Below, one piece after another: positions 32,683 through 41,995 of a DNA stretch of 64,000 nt. A program made the position numbers and the translations under genes. Source of the DNA: Flavobacteriaceae bacterium (lineage in GTDB: Bacteria > Bacteroidota > Bacteroidia > Flavobacteriales > Flavobacteriaceae). Location: positions 310,001 through 374,000 of the forward strand of contig JANQNQ010000004.1 of assembly GCA_028279515.1 (NCBI GenBank), read 5' to 3'. The notes under the pieces were generated by a model. That model had not been told where the DNA came from and did not search any database. It saw nothing but the letters and a program-made list of their open reading frames with translations. The stretch's first letter is position 1; the number at the start of each line of letters is the position of its first letter.

Positions 32683-33932
32683 TCTGCAATGATGATTTGG
32701 TCGTTATTAATGATTCCGTAAGCTCTTCCTTTTAATTCCATCCCTATAAAGGCACTGTTTTTCGAAGAAGATACGATGTGCTCTTCTGAGAATGTTGTTA
32801 CTTCATTTGGATTGAACAATGTAAGGTCGGCTTTGTTTCCAACGGCAATCGTGTTCGTTTCAATACCAAAACGCTGTTTTCCGTTGGTTAGCATTTCGAC
32901 TGATTTTTCTATAGAGGTCACAGTGTGTAATGCACCCAAGGCCGTTTCAAGCCCTGTGGTACCATACATGGCACGGTCAAACTCTACTTTTTTATTTTCT
33001 ATATCTATTGGATTGTGGTCACTTGTCACCATATCGATGGTTCCGTCTTCCAATCCTTTTATGAGAGCCTTCGTATCTTTTTTGGTACGCAAAGGAGGGA
33101 GGACCTTGTAATTTGTGTCAAATCCGACCAATAGATCGTCAGTAAGTACTAAGTTGTGTACAGCAACACTACAGCTCACATCGAGTCCTTTCTTTTTGGC
33201 CTCTTTGATGAGTTTCACAGACTTTGCAGTTGATACCGTAGGAATATGTAATTTTCCGCCGGTGTATTCAAGTAGAAACAGATCGCGAGCGATTTGTAAT
33301 TCTTCAGACAAAGCAGGAATCCCTTTCAGTCCGATTAAGGTGCTCGTCGCTTCTTCGTTCATCACACCTTTACCAACGATGCTGTCCGTTTGTGGGAAAG
33401 AAAGCACCAATCCGTCGAAATTTTGAGCATAGAGTAAAACAATCTTTAAGAGATTCGGATTGCTGATGGCCTTTTGATAATCACCGAAGGCAATGGCTCC
33501 AGCATTATACATATCGTACAGCTCTGCCATGTCAACGCCTTCACCTTTGACCGTGAGGGTTCCTATTGGATATAGATCCACGGCATGGTTCTGTGCTTTC
33601 CCCTTTAAAAAGGAAACGTCAGCATTCGAGTCGATGATCGGTTGTGTATTCGGATTTACCGCAACAGTTGTGAAACCACTTTTAGCGGCTGTTTCAAGAC
33701 CATTTTCGATGGTCTCTCTTTCTTCAAAGCCAGGCTCACCAAAACTTACGCTGCTGTCAAACCATCCTTGCGACACATGTAGATCTTTTAGGGAGATCTC
33801 CTTAGCTTTCGGAGCGTTGATGTTCTTCCCAATTTTGGTAATTACACCTTTTTCAATAAGAATATCAAGCTTTTTGTTGTGGAATTCGCTTTGCGAATCA
33901 ATGATAGTGGCCGACTTTAAAAGGATGTTCAT
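32679..33932 (-). CDS. Dihydroorotase-like protein lacking zinc-binding His residues (probable pseudoenzyme)
   Basis: This 417-aa member of the amidohydrolase/dihydroorotase family is readily aligned: LHVSQGWFDSSVSFGEPGFEERETIENGLETAAKSGFTTV. The usual D-P-H-V-H-L-R-E-P-G is here D59-S-S-V-S-F-G-E-P-G, so both first metal-ligand His (positions 61 and 63) are Ser and the substrate Arg is Gly65. Later His sites are also changed: HIAHVST becomes HIPTVST and VTPHHL becomes VAVHNL. The TSDHNPID Asp remains. Catalysis by the known mechanism is unlikely. Inactive DHOase homologues elsewhere act as structural partners of aspartate transcarbamoylase, a possible role. It overlaps its BatA-type neighbour by 4 nt. 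Confidence 0.85.
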   Translation of the reverse strand: MNILLKSATIIDSQSEFHNKKLDILIEKGVITKIGKNINAPKAKEISLKDLHVSQGWFDSSVSFGEPGFEERETIENGLETAAKSGFTTVAVNPNTQPIIDSNADVSFLKGKAQNHAVDLYPIGTLTVKGEGVDMAELYDMYNAGAIAFGDYQKAISNPNLLKIVLLYAQNFDGLVLSFPQTDSIVGKGVMNEEATSTLIGLKGIPALSEELQIARDLFLLEYTGGKLHIPTVSTAKSVKLIKEAKKKGLDVSCSVAVHNLVLTDDLLVGFDTNYKVLPPLRTKKDTKALIKGLEDGTIDMVTSDHNPIDIENKKVEFDRAMYGTTGLETALGALHTVTSIEKSVEMLTNGKQRFGIETNTIAVGNKADLTLFNPNEVTTFSEEHIVSSSKNSAFIGMELKGRAYGIINNDQIIIAE

Positions 33933-35854
33933 TTAAAATATTTTAAGATGAGCATTTCTATCACAAGGAATAGCAATGCAAAAATAGCAAACCATTTCCA
34001 AAGGGCATTCACCTCACTCTCACTTTTAATCTCTTCAAGAAGCGTTTCGACCGAATCACTTACTTCAAAATTGAGTGTTTCGAGTCTACGGTACGTAAGG
34101 TCACTTTCAGATCGATCGTTGTTATAGCTGATGGTCTGAAGCGTATTGTCTTTGTTTTTCAAACTAAAAATACCGGCAGTATTTGGCAACTCTTGCGTGG
34201 TCACCGTTACTTTATTTTGGAAGTTTTGTTGCAGCGGAATGATACTTTCCTCTTTATTTTCTACGGAAAGGATCTCGTCCTGTTGCAGGCTTACCTTCAC
34301 ATCGAATTGATTTTCGCGTCCTAAGTTGAAATAAAGTTGTGGCAATTGCAAACTGTTCTTACCTATTTCATAAAAGGTGGGAGCTATCAGTTGTGAACTC
34401 TGAAAATTGGCATTTTCGGTATTCAATGCAGTCGTGAAGACAAAGGTGTTGTCGGTGGTCACCAAGAACGGGTTTCCATCTTCTAGTAGAAGGGCACTAA
34501 CAGCATTTTGAGTGGCCAACGGAAAGTAGCTCTGTACTTCTGGATATTGAAAGTTTGTTTCATTGTTTTCAAGTATGGCATTCATTAACGGATGCGCATA
34601 CCGAATGGTGGTCATCTTTTTAACCGTTTTCTGAATGGCTGAAAACCTTCCGACACCTTGATTGGAAAGCAATTGATTGTAAGTGTTGATATCGGCCTCA
34701 TCTGAAGGAATCACCAATAGTTTTCCTCCGTTGGAAACAAAAGCATCCAGTGCGACGATCAACGAATTAGGAATACTTACCAATTCGTTGAGAATGATCA
34801 GATTTTGTGACTCGATTACGTTATAATCCAATTGCTTTATGGGTGTGGTCGTAGTATCAAATTCATCTGAGGTATAGATCCGTTTCAAAAAATCATCGTC
34901 AGATTCATTGATCAGTAAAACTGCAATTTTATCTGGTCTATTCGTGCTAAAGTATAGGGTGTTGTCAAATTGTAATCCGTTGTCGTCAATCGTGATCTTT
35001 CCGTGTATATCGGCATTCGCAGGAATGCTGAAGGTTACGTCAACATCGTCTTTATTCTGAAAGGAAGCAGAGGTCTTAGCAATCAGTGTTTCCTTATCAA
35101 AAAGAGAAACGGGCAATGAAGACACTTCTCCTTGTTTTGACAATTGTACGGTGAGCTCCAAGTTGAGCGGGTCGTTCTTCGAGATATAGACCGAATCGAT
35201 GGACACATTGTTCGTATTCACAGGTTGTAGCTGTACAAACCTCGGTGCTATTAAAGAATCCACTTTCACATCGACATCTTCATCCTGTTCTTGGAAATCA
35301 GAGATAAGGATGAGTTCCTTTATTGTATTTGGTTCGTTTGAAAAGAGACGTTGTGCCTTGAGCATCACATTATCAATAGGCAGTTGGGAGGAAGAATAGG
35401 GGAGCTGCAAAAGTTGATTGCCAAGCCCTGTTACGGTTGCGTCTCTAAAGGTTTTTTCATTGGTAAATAAGGAAAACGTAGTGGTTGATGGACTATGCGC
35501 CACTAGGTCCTGTATGGCTCGCTGCAATAAAGGACCTTGCGGACCCTTAGCTTCCATACTGAACGAATTGTCTAAGTAGATCACCGTTTCTTTCTCGGTA
35601 GTTGTAATATCTCTATTTGCAAAATACGGTTGGGCAAAGGCGAAAATAATCGTGGCCAATGCCAACATTCGTGTTAAAAGCGTCAACCATTTTTTGAGTT
35701 GTGAACTTTTACGTGTTTGTATCGTTACCTCTTTCAGAAATTTGACATTAGTAAAAGGAACCTTTTGAAATCTTCTAAGCTGAAATAAATGGACTAAAAT
35801 AGGAATGAGTAGAAGAAAAAGTGCGTAAAGAATTTCGGGATGTTTAAACTGCAT
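33929..35854 (-). CDS. BatA-domain membrane protein with VWA-like region
   Basis: This protein is about 641 aa from the ATG at 35854, giving MQFKHPEILYALFLLLIPILVHLFQLRRF. An ATG 30 nt upstream adds residues before this family start. The first hydrophobic segment and the second (LTRMLALATIIFAFAQPYFA, ~55-75) form the aerotolerance-regulator N-terminal (BatA) unit. A VWA-like region begins YLDNSFSMEAKGPQG with a D-x-S-x-S metal site. A long periplasmic part and a last transmembrane helix (LWKWFAIFALLFLVIEMLILKYF) complete it. It is the first gene of the operon with the dihydroorotase-like protein. The role is unknown; Bat proteins are linked to stress tolerance in Bacteroides. Confidence 0.85.
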   Translation of the reverse strand: MQFKHPEILYALFLLLIPILVHLFQLRRFQKVPFTNVKFLKEVTIQTRKSSQLKKWLTLLTRMLALATIIFAFAQPYFANRDITTTEKETVIYLDNSFSMEAKGPQGPLLQRAIQDLVAHSPSTTTFSLFTNEKTFRDATVTGLGNQLLQLPYSSSQLPIDNVMLKAQRLFSNEPNTIKELILISDFQEQDEDVDVKVDSLIAPRFVQLQPVNTNNVSIDSVYISKNDPLNLELTVQLSKQGEVSSLPVSLFDKETLIAKTSASFQNKDDVDVTFSIPANADIHGKITIDDNGLQFDNTLYFSTNRPDKIAVLLINESDDDFLKRIYTSDEFDTTTTPIKQLDYNVIESQNLIILNELVSIPNSLIVALDAFVSNGGKLLVIPSDEADINTYNQLLSNQGVGRFSAIQKTVKKMTTIRYAHPLMNAILENNETNFQYPEVQSYFPLATQNAVSALLLEDGNPFLVTTDNTFVFTTALNTENANFQSSQLIAPTFYEIGKNSLQLPQLYFNLGRENQFDVKVSLQQDEILSVENKEESIIPLQQNFQNKVTVTTQELPNTAGIFSLKNKDNTLQTISYNNDRSESDLTYRRLETLNFEVSDSVETLLEEIKSESEVNALWKWFAIFALLFLVIEMLILKYFK

Positions 35855-35906
35855 TCCTGATTTATTGTGAGCCAAAGATAGCAAATGAATTGTTAACGAA
35901 ATTAAA

Positions 35907-35930
35907 AAATCCTGCTAATTGGCAGGAATT
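35907..35930 (-). terminator. Intrinsic terminator after TIGR02757 gene
   Basis: On the minus strand, TCCTGC-caatta-GCAGGA is followed by TTTTTT. It ends the two-gene unit of the 558-aa membrane protein and the TIGR02757 protein. Confidence 0.8.
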
Positions 35931-35986
35931 TAAGTTTTGTCTTTACGAACATTACTTGATCAAAGAATTAAATACTTTATTCCGCC

Positions 35987-36751
35987 CTAAAACTTTTCAA
36001 AAACCCCAAGCCCAAACAAAGCAAAATCATACTTCACTGGATCATCGATATCCAGCTTACGCAAGTTCGTATCTAGCTCTAATAAGGCCTTGGCATCGTT
36101 TTGTTTACGTTTTAGTAACCCTAGTTTTCGCGCTACGTTACCAGAATGAACGTCCAACGGGCAAGAAAGCTGTGATGGCTTTATCGAATTCCAAAGACCA
36201 AAGTCCACCTTTTTCACATCACTGCGCACCATCCACCTTAAATACATATTAATACGTTTGGCAGCTGAATTCTTGCTAGGATCAGATACATGTTTCATGG
36301 TACGAGCAGGATGCTCAATTGAAAAGAAAACACGCTTAAATGCTGTAATGGCTTCTTGCATAGAATTCTGTTGTGAATGTCTAGCAAACAAAGCTTCTAG
36401 TCCATTGTGTTCTTTGTATATATGTTGCAGTGCTTTTACGAAGTGTGTCAAATCCGTACTATTAAAAGTGCGATGTACGAAGGATTCAAAAGAGGTTAGG
36501 TCATGCTCCTTATGATTCATCACAAAATCATAGGGGCTTTGATCCAACAGTTCCATCATTTTATTAGCACTGTTAATAATGCTCTTGCGATTTCCCCAAG
36601 CGATCGAGGCCGTTAAAAAGGCCGAAATTTCAATGTCTTCTTTGGTTTCGAATCTATGCGGAATCTGGATTGGATCACTTTCAATAAATCGAGGGTGCTC
36701 GTATTGCGCCGCTTTTTCGTCCAAAAAGTCTTTCAGAGCCGTTTTATTCAT
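35987..36751 (-). CDS. TIGR02757 (DUF2400) family protein
   Basis: This protein is about 254 aa from the ATG at 36751 (MNKTALKDFLDEKAAQYEHPRF). The fit to TIGR02757 is good: DPIQIPHRF, EISAFLTASIAWGNRKSIINSA, and a C-terminal CPLDVHSGNVARKLGLLKRKQND...LRKLDIDDPVKYDFALFGLG that resembles a helix-hairpin-helix/HhH-GPD end. The family is of unknown function. The similarity to HhH DNA glycosylases in the CPLDxHxxxVAR part is a weak hint only. It overlaps the end of the upstream membrane protein gene by 8 nt. Confidence 0.85.
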   Translation of the reverse strand: MNKTALKDFLDEKAAQYEHPRFIESDPIQIPHRFETKEDIEISAFLTASIAWGNRKSIINSANKMMELLDQSPYDFVMNHKEHDLTSFESFVHRTFNSTDLTHFVKALQHIYKEHNGLEALFARHSQQNSMQEAITAFKRVFFSIEHPARTMKHVSDPSKNSAAKRINMYLRWMVRSDVKKVDFGLWNSIKPSQLSCPLDVHSGNVARKLGLLKRKQNDAKALLELDTNLRKLDIDDPVKYDFALFGLGVFEKF

Positions 36752-38420
36752 CGGAAGCAATTTTTTTGGGAACAAACCCTTCTTTCAAGGTGGTGCCTCT
36801 AAGCTGAGGAATCACTTGAAAATAGGTTTCAAAATAGCGTAGCTGTTCTTGGCTTAATGCTGGTAGTTCAGCGTCTCCCGTTTCCCAGAAAAAATCTAGA
36901 TCTTTTGGAGAATGGAAATACATATTCTCTTTTTCAATACGATTAAACCCACCCGTATAAGAGGAATTGGAATGGGGAGAAAAAATGTGTTCTGTATTGA
37001 ATTTAGAAGAAATATTAGGTGCAAAAGGTACTGATATTGGAATCAAGATAATGAAAGCAATTGCCACTACGGAAACGAGCTGTATGCCCTGTATCATTTT
37101 CATTTTTTTATGCAGAAGCACTGCTAATGCTAGAAATCCGAAGAACAGAACATAAGCGAAGAAGAAGCGATATTGAGGCGATGTGATCGCCAACAACAAT
37201 AACTGAAGCAGAAATACTACGTATACGACTGGAAAATTCTTTTGAAGGCCAAAGCGCTTGATCAAGAATGGAACCAACAACACAAGAAGTATGGCTATTT
37301 TGTTAAACAATCCATGTTGTCCTGGAAGCATCAGCCATTCTGCGAAACGTTGCATAGTAGAAAGCTTTCCAAACGCTTCTGAGGTCATGCCATAGGCCGA
37401 ATCGACCTCTATTGCAAAGTAGTGTTGAATACCACTATCTACCTTCCAATCAACATTAAAATAATCGAACAGCGCAGTAGGGAAAAAGACATAGCCGCTT
37501 GCTATAACGTTCTTTGCAACAAATAGTGCGGCAAACACCAATGAAATCATTCCTAACTGAAAACCTTCTTTTCTCAATAGCTGCTTTTTGAACACCCAGA
37601 TCAACGGAATCACGATCAAAGGAAGCGCTGTAAACTTTACATAGATGAGAAACAAGATGATCAAACTTATGGGTAGAATACTTTGCTGCTCATCTTTGAT
37701 AAAGTAGTAAAACACCAATATAGACCCTAAAAAGATGACTACATCTGGCGATGGGGCTCCGATGAACTGAAAAATAAATAGATAACTTAACGGAGTGAGT
37801 CCGATTAAAAGATCCAAAATGGTTGATGAGTCTTCAGACAATGCCTTGTTTAAACGTGTCAATGCTAAGAAGGTATAGAGCATCAAAAAGAAGCCGCTCA
37901 GATCATTCAGTCGTGCGGTGAGTCCGTCAAAGTTTAAGGCGCTTTGTAATACATGCCATCCCGATTGTTGTGCCAAAAATGGATGCACATTGGCTGTTCC
38001 TGGAACAAAACCAAAGGTATCTAGCCATTTTACGGTTTGGATGTAATACGATTCATTATCCGGCAGAATAGGTGAGGAGGCGCACTGCATCAGCCCTAAA
38101 ATAAAGATGAGACCCAAAATGACCTTCACAAAGGTTCGCATCCCTGAGAATCGTTTCTTATAATCACTCAAAACCTCAAAAACGCTATTTTTAAGTAAGG
38201 TTAGTGTCAAAATGTTAATGGCCAAGACGCTCATATCAAAGTATCCATTGAGTGGTTGCCAAAAGGCTGTCAATGATGAGAGCACGCATAGAAACAGCAA
38301 CCCAAGAATCATGTGAATATCAGGAGAAGTATATCTTATTTTAAAGAGCCGTGTAAAAAGTACGCCAAAGCTCAAGGTCGTGAAAAATATGTAGATCCAG
38401 GAAAGCAGTACGACAATCAC
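36744..38420 (-). CDS. Polytopic membrane protein (LIC_10190 / GT-C-like)
   Basis: This 558-aa protein has about twelve transmembrane helices followed by a soluble C-terminal part (from about residue 475). A periplasmic loop after the third helix region carries SSPILPDNESYYIQTVKWLDTFGFVPGTANVHPF, an acidic/aromatic loop like that of GT-C glycosyltransferases and of the LIC_10190 family. It probably transfers a sugar from a lipid-linked donor; the acceptor is unknown. It lies 18 nt from the LolD-like ATPase gene upstream, so transcription may run through from there. Confidence 0.75.
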   Translation of the reverse strand: MIVVLLSWIYIFFTTLSFGVLFTRLFKIRYTSPDIHMILGLLFLCVLSSLTAFWQPLNGYFDMSVLAINILTLTLLKNSVFEVLSDYKKRFSGMRTFVKVILGLIFILGLMQCASSPILPDNESYYIQTVKWLDTFGFVPGTANVHPFLAQQSGWHVLQSALNFDGLTARLNDLSGFFLMLYTFLALTRLNKALSEDSSTILDLLIGLTPLSYLFIFQFIGAPSPDVVIFLGSILVFYYFIKDEQQSILPISLIILFLIYVKFTALPLIVIPLIWVFKKQLLRKEGFQLGMISLVFAALFVAKNVIASGYVFFPTALFDYFNVDWKVDSGIQHYFAIEVDSAYGMTSEAFGKLSTMQRFAEWLMLPGQHGLFNKIAILLVLLVPFLIKRFGLQKNFPVVYVVFLLQLLLLAITSPQYRFFFAYVLFFGFLALAVLLHKKMKMIQGIQLVSVVAIAFIILIPISVPFAPNISSKFNTEHIFSPHSNSSYTGGFNRIEKENMYFHSPKDLDFFWETGDAELPALSQEQLRYFETYFQVIPQLRGTTLKEGFVPKKIASDE

Positions 38421-38438
38421 AGCACTTAGGTTTATTAA

Positions 38439-39098
38439 TTATTGAAAAAGACCATCGACCATAACCAGTTTACGATCGGCCATATCGGCGAGCTCCTTAT
38501 TGTGGGTGACAATCACAAAGGTTTGACCAAACTTATCTCGTAGTTCAAAGAACAATTGATGCAATTTCTCTGCAGAATCTGAGTCCAAATTTCCGCTGGG
38601 TTCATCAGCGAAGATGACCAAAGGGTCGTTGATCAACGCACGGGCTACAGCCACGCGTTGTTGTTCACCGCCAGAAAGCTCACTGGGTTTGTGTTCATAA
38701 CGGTGTGAAAGTCCTAAAAAGTCCAAAAGCTCTTTGGCCTTTTTTTCAGCTTCGGGTTTTGGAGTGTTCTTTATGAAGGCCGGGAGACATACATTCTCTA
38801 GAGCAGTAAACTCAGGAAGTAATTGATGAAACTGAAAGATAAAACCAATATTGTGATTTCTGAATTTAGACAACTCTTTGTCTGATAGTTTGTTGATATC
38901 AACATCATTGATCAAAAGCGAAGTTTCTTTTTCTTTGGCAGCTTTGTCCAAAGTACCTAAAATTTGTAGGAGTGTTGTTTTCCCAGCACCAGAGGCGCCT
39001 ACGATCGAAACCACCTCACTTTTTTTAATGTGCAGGTCAACCCCTTTTAATACTTCAAGTTCACCAAAAAATTTGTGAATGTTCTTCGCTTTTATCAT
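38439..39098 (-). CDS. ABC transporter ATPase, LolD/MacB-like
   Basis: This 219-aa cytosolic ATPase has Walker [16 protein letters not shown], a Q-loop in [18 protein letters not shown], the signature [15 protein letters not shown], Walker [14 protein letters not shown], and H-loop FVIVTHN. The [16 protein letters not shown] stretch and the lack of a fused permease are typical of LolD, which powers release of lipoproteins from the inner membrane. No LolC/E permease is adjacent here; it would be elsewhere. Other MacB-family export is possible. Confidence 0.87.
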   Translation of the reverse strand: MIKAKNIHKFFGELEVLKGVDLHIKKSEVVSIVGASGAGKTTLLQILGTLDKAAKEKETSLLINDVDINKLSDKELSKFRNHNIGFIFQFHQLLPEFTALENVCLPAFIKNTPKPEAEKKAKELLDFLGLSHRYEHKPSELSGGEQQRVAVARALINDPLVIFADEPSGNLDSDSAEKLHQLFFELRDKFGQTFVIVTHNKELADMADRKLVMVDGLFQ

Positions 39099-39231
39099 GA
39101 AGGAATGCTTAAGTCGATGTGAAAGTACTATTTTTTTAGAAACTTAAGAAGTCCTAACGAAGCCCCTGATGGAATGTTATGTTATAGAGAATTCACGATG
39201 AAGAATTTTAAAAAAGGTACTTAAATCGACA

Positions 39232-41817
39232 TTACCTCTTTTCCAGTTTATTGAGAATCGTTTCTAACATATTCTTTAACTCCTCATTCTGTTGCTCTAA
39301 CTTTTTTATTTTATTGGAAAGTTCACTGTTTTGTTTGGAAAGCTCCTTTACCGAATTAATAAGCATATAGGTAACCTCGCTGCTATCTACTTTTAAATAA
39401 TCATTTTCATCTGATTGTATGACCATAGAAGCAGCAACTTCCTGTACTTCTTGCGCAATAAATCCAACATGCTTTTTCTCAGTATTGTACCCTGACTTAT
39501 TGTTGTATGAATAGGTGACAGGTCTTAGTTTTTGTATAACTTCTAGACCTTTGGTGTAGTCGGTAATATCTTTTTTCAATCGCCTGTCACTTGACGTCGC
39601 AAATGTACCTCCCCCAGGTTTGTAGGCTTCACCAGTAACTATAATGTCCCCATTGAACGTTAATTCGTTCAGATTAAAATCTCCATAGATCAATGGTGAA
39701 CTTGAAGAAGAATTTTCGATATAAAGTTTATTGCTGGAGGTTTCATTATATCCTGCTTGATACCCTATAAAAACATTTTTCTGCCCTGTTTGGTTGCTAT
39801 AGCCTGCCCTTCTACCAATGCCCACATTGTGTTGACCACTAGTTGTATTGTACAGCGTGCGATCTCCTATTGCTACATTTCTTTCTCCAGTGGTTGAGAA
39901 CAATGCTTCTCTACCAATCGCTATATTTTGACTTGATGTGGCATTTGATATGAGTGCCCTATATCCTAAAGCCACGTTATTGTTTCCTGTGGCATTTGAA
40001 TATAGTGCAGCATAACCAACCGCTATGTTATTGACACCAGAAATGTTACTTAAAAGTGCCCCATTGCCAAGGCCCAAGTTGAAGTTTCCATTACGATTAT
40101 TAGCCAGCGTTGCTCTTCCCAGCCCAATGTTTTCAATACCTGAGGTATTGGCGAACAAGGACTGATAGCCTATTCCCACATTATAGGATCCTGTAGTATT
40201 AAAATATAAACTTTGATAACCAATCCCAATATTTTGGTTGTCAGTTTCGTCATCTATCCTGCCAGCATCGACACCCAAAAAAATAGAAGAGCCATTTTGT
40301 GTCCCATCATTATCACTTTTAGCATCGGTAAGTTCATTGATTTGTTGCGCGCCAACACCGTCTTGTAATGCTGACAGATCAATGTTGGTCGAACTTCCAT
40401 TTTCTATTGAAATTTCTAAGGTTGTTCCAGTAAGAGTTGCACCTGTTAAGTCTTGCTCATCGGTATCAGTATCTACAGTATTGTCGACCCAGTTTAAAGC
40501 GCCATTACCATCGGTTTGCAAAACTTGATTTGCAGACCCATCTGCTATTGGAAAAGCAAAGCCTGAAGTGGTCGGATTTCCTATTTGAAACTCACTATTG
40601 GTTCTTAAAATATCAGTATTGAAGTCCCCATAAATTAGAGCGCTGTTTTCATCGGATATTGAAGGACCATTTTCAATATAAAGCTTATAATTTCCAGTTT
40701 CATTATAACCTGCTCTTGCACCAATCGCTACATTATTTATCCCTGTTTCATTTGAGTATAAGGATTGATAACCGATACTTACATTATTAGCCCCCGTAGT
40801 ATTCTCCCTCATACTATAGCCACCGAGTGCTATGTTGTTATTTCCCGACGAATTATCGTGCAATGAATAAGCACCAATGCCGGTGTTGAACCCCCCTGTG
40901 GTATTGGCGTAAATGGAATTAGGACCTAACGCTACATTGTTACTTCCAGAAGCATTTTTGGTCATAGTGCGATAACCTAAAGCTAAGTTAAAGCTGCCAG
41001 AACCGTTGTCCTCCAAGGCGGTAGACCCAATGGCGACGTTATTACCCCCAGTTTTACTGTCTCTAAGGGAACGATAGCCAATGGCAACATTGTGTGACCC
41101 CGTAGTATTAGCAAATAAAGCCTGAGCTCCGTTTGCTGTGTTATAGTTACCCGAGGTATTAGCTATCATTGAAGTATAGCCAGTAGCCGTATTTTGGAAT
41201 CCATCAACATTTGAGGATAATGCAGAATAACCAAATGCAGAATTGGCATCACCTGTAGTATTGGCATAGAGCGCTCTATGCCCTACAGCGGTAATGTTAT
41301 CCGTAGTGTTAGAGTGTAAGCTCAAGTAACCAATCGCAGTATTCTTCACGCCGGTTTGATTAGAATATAAGGATTGAAAGCCCAGCGCGACGTTTTGATT
41401 GTCGTTTCCATCATCATTTATGCCTGAGTCAACACCAAAAAAAATGGAAGAACCATCTTCTGACCCATCATTATCACTTTTTCCATCGAGTAGATCGTCA
41501 ATTTTCTCTGCTGCATTGCTAACAGAGAGGTTTGTCCACGTGGTGCCGCCATTGTCCCAGTAATAAAATCCCTTGGTAACACTCCCATTCCCAGTAATGT
41601 AGACCAACATGCCATCTTGAGCTGCTGACGGGTTGCTTAATGGGAATTCATCCAATTTAGGAACTAAAATACCATCTGTATTGCTCGGTGTTGCCTGATT
41701 AGAAGATCTAATATCTAGAGTTGCATTGGGATTAACTGTACCTATTCCGACTTGGGCAAAAGAAATATGGGTAAACAAAAGCACAGCGACTAAAAGGGAT
41801 GCTACATTTCGTTCCAT
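39232..41817 (-). CDS. Secreted tail-fibre-like protein with YadA-type repeats and S74 chaperone domain
   Basis: This 861-aa protein has a signal peptide (LLVAVLLFTHISFA|QVG). After VGIGTVNPNATLDI come many degenerate repeats of the form NxAIGYxSLxxNTTGxxN, in two blocks (about residues 115-390 and 515-745). Each block begins with a near-identical SDNDG...GSSIF-(F/L)-GVD-(S/A)-G segment, so the protein arose by internal duplication. The repeats resemble the beta-roll head of trimeric autotransporters. The C-terminus has SDRRLKKDI...GLEVIQKLRPVTYSYN...HVGFIAQEV, the intramolecular chaperone (peptidase S74) domain of phage tail spikes, then a coiled coil. It is likely a trimeric surface protein. 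A perfect 20-bp palindrome lies upstream. Confidence 0.88.
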   Translation of the reverse strand: MERNVASLLVAVLLFTHISFAQVGIGTVNPNATLDIRSSNQATPSNTDGILVPKLDEFPLSNPSAAQDGMLVYITGNGSVTKGFYYWDNGGTTWTNLSVSNAAEKIDDLLDGKSDNDGSEDGSSIFFGVDSGINDDGNDNQNVALGFQSLYSNQTGVKNTAIGYLSLHSNTTDNITAVGHRALYANTTGDANSAFGYSALSSNVDGFQNTATGYTSMIANTSGNYNTANGAQALFANTTGSHNVAIGYRSLRDSKTGGNNVAIGSTALEDNGSGSFNLALGYRTMTKNASGSNNVALGPNSIYANTTGGFNTGIGAYSLHDNSSGNNNIALGGYSMRENTTGANNVSIGYQSLYSNETGINNVAIGARAGYNETGNYKLYIENGPSISDENSALIYGDFNTDILRTNSEFQIGNPTTSGFAFPIADGSANQVLQTDGNGALNWVDNTVDTDTDEQDLTGATLTGTTLEISIENGSSTNIDLSALQDGVGAQQINELTDAKSDNDGTQNGSSIFLGVDAGRIDDETDNQNIGIGYQSLYFNTTGSYNVGIGYQSLFANTSGIENIGLGRATLANNRNGNFNLGLGNGALLSNISGVNNIAVGYAALYSNATGNNNVALGYRALISNATSSQNIAIGREALFSTTGERNVAIGDRTLYNTTSGQHNVGIGRRAGYSNQTGQKNVFIGYQAGYNETSSNKLYIENSSSSSPLIYGDFNLNELTFNGDIIVTGEAYKPGGGTFATSSDRRLKKDITDYTKGLEVIQKLRPVTYSYNNKSGYNTEKKHVGFIAQEVQEVAASMVIQSDENDYLKVDSSEVTYMLINSVKELSKQNSELSNKIKKLEQQNEELKNMLETILNKLEKR

Positions 41818-41855
41818 TTTGAAAAGGGATTTTAATTAAATGGTAAGCATCTAAA

Positions 41856-41875
41856 GTAATTTGATATCAAATTAC
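41856..41875. promoter_or_regulatory. Perfect 20-bp palindrome (candidate operator)
   Basis: GTAATTTGATATCAAATTAC is a perfect palindrome 39-58 nt upstream of the tail-fibre-like gene start. On the minus strand the right half runs into TACTTTAG, one mismatch from a -7 box, so a protein bound here could block the promoter. Confidence 0.5.
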
Positions 41876-41995
41876 ATGTAATACGTAGTAGTACGAATTA
41901 AATAAGTATTAGTCTGCATTGTTAAGCAGTTTAGAGAAATACCCCTTCTGATTTATGAGGTTGGTCGATCAAAACCAGGGTTACTGTATACGAAA

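Noticed and set aside
39232-41817. Prophage remnant suggested by the tail-fibre/S74 protein
   Set aside because: No integrase, capsid, portal or lysis genes are near, and the protein has its own signal peptide; it is better read as a cellular surface protein.
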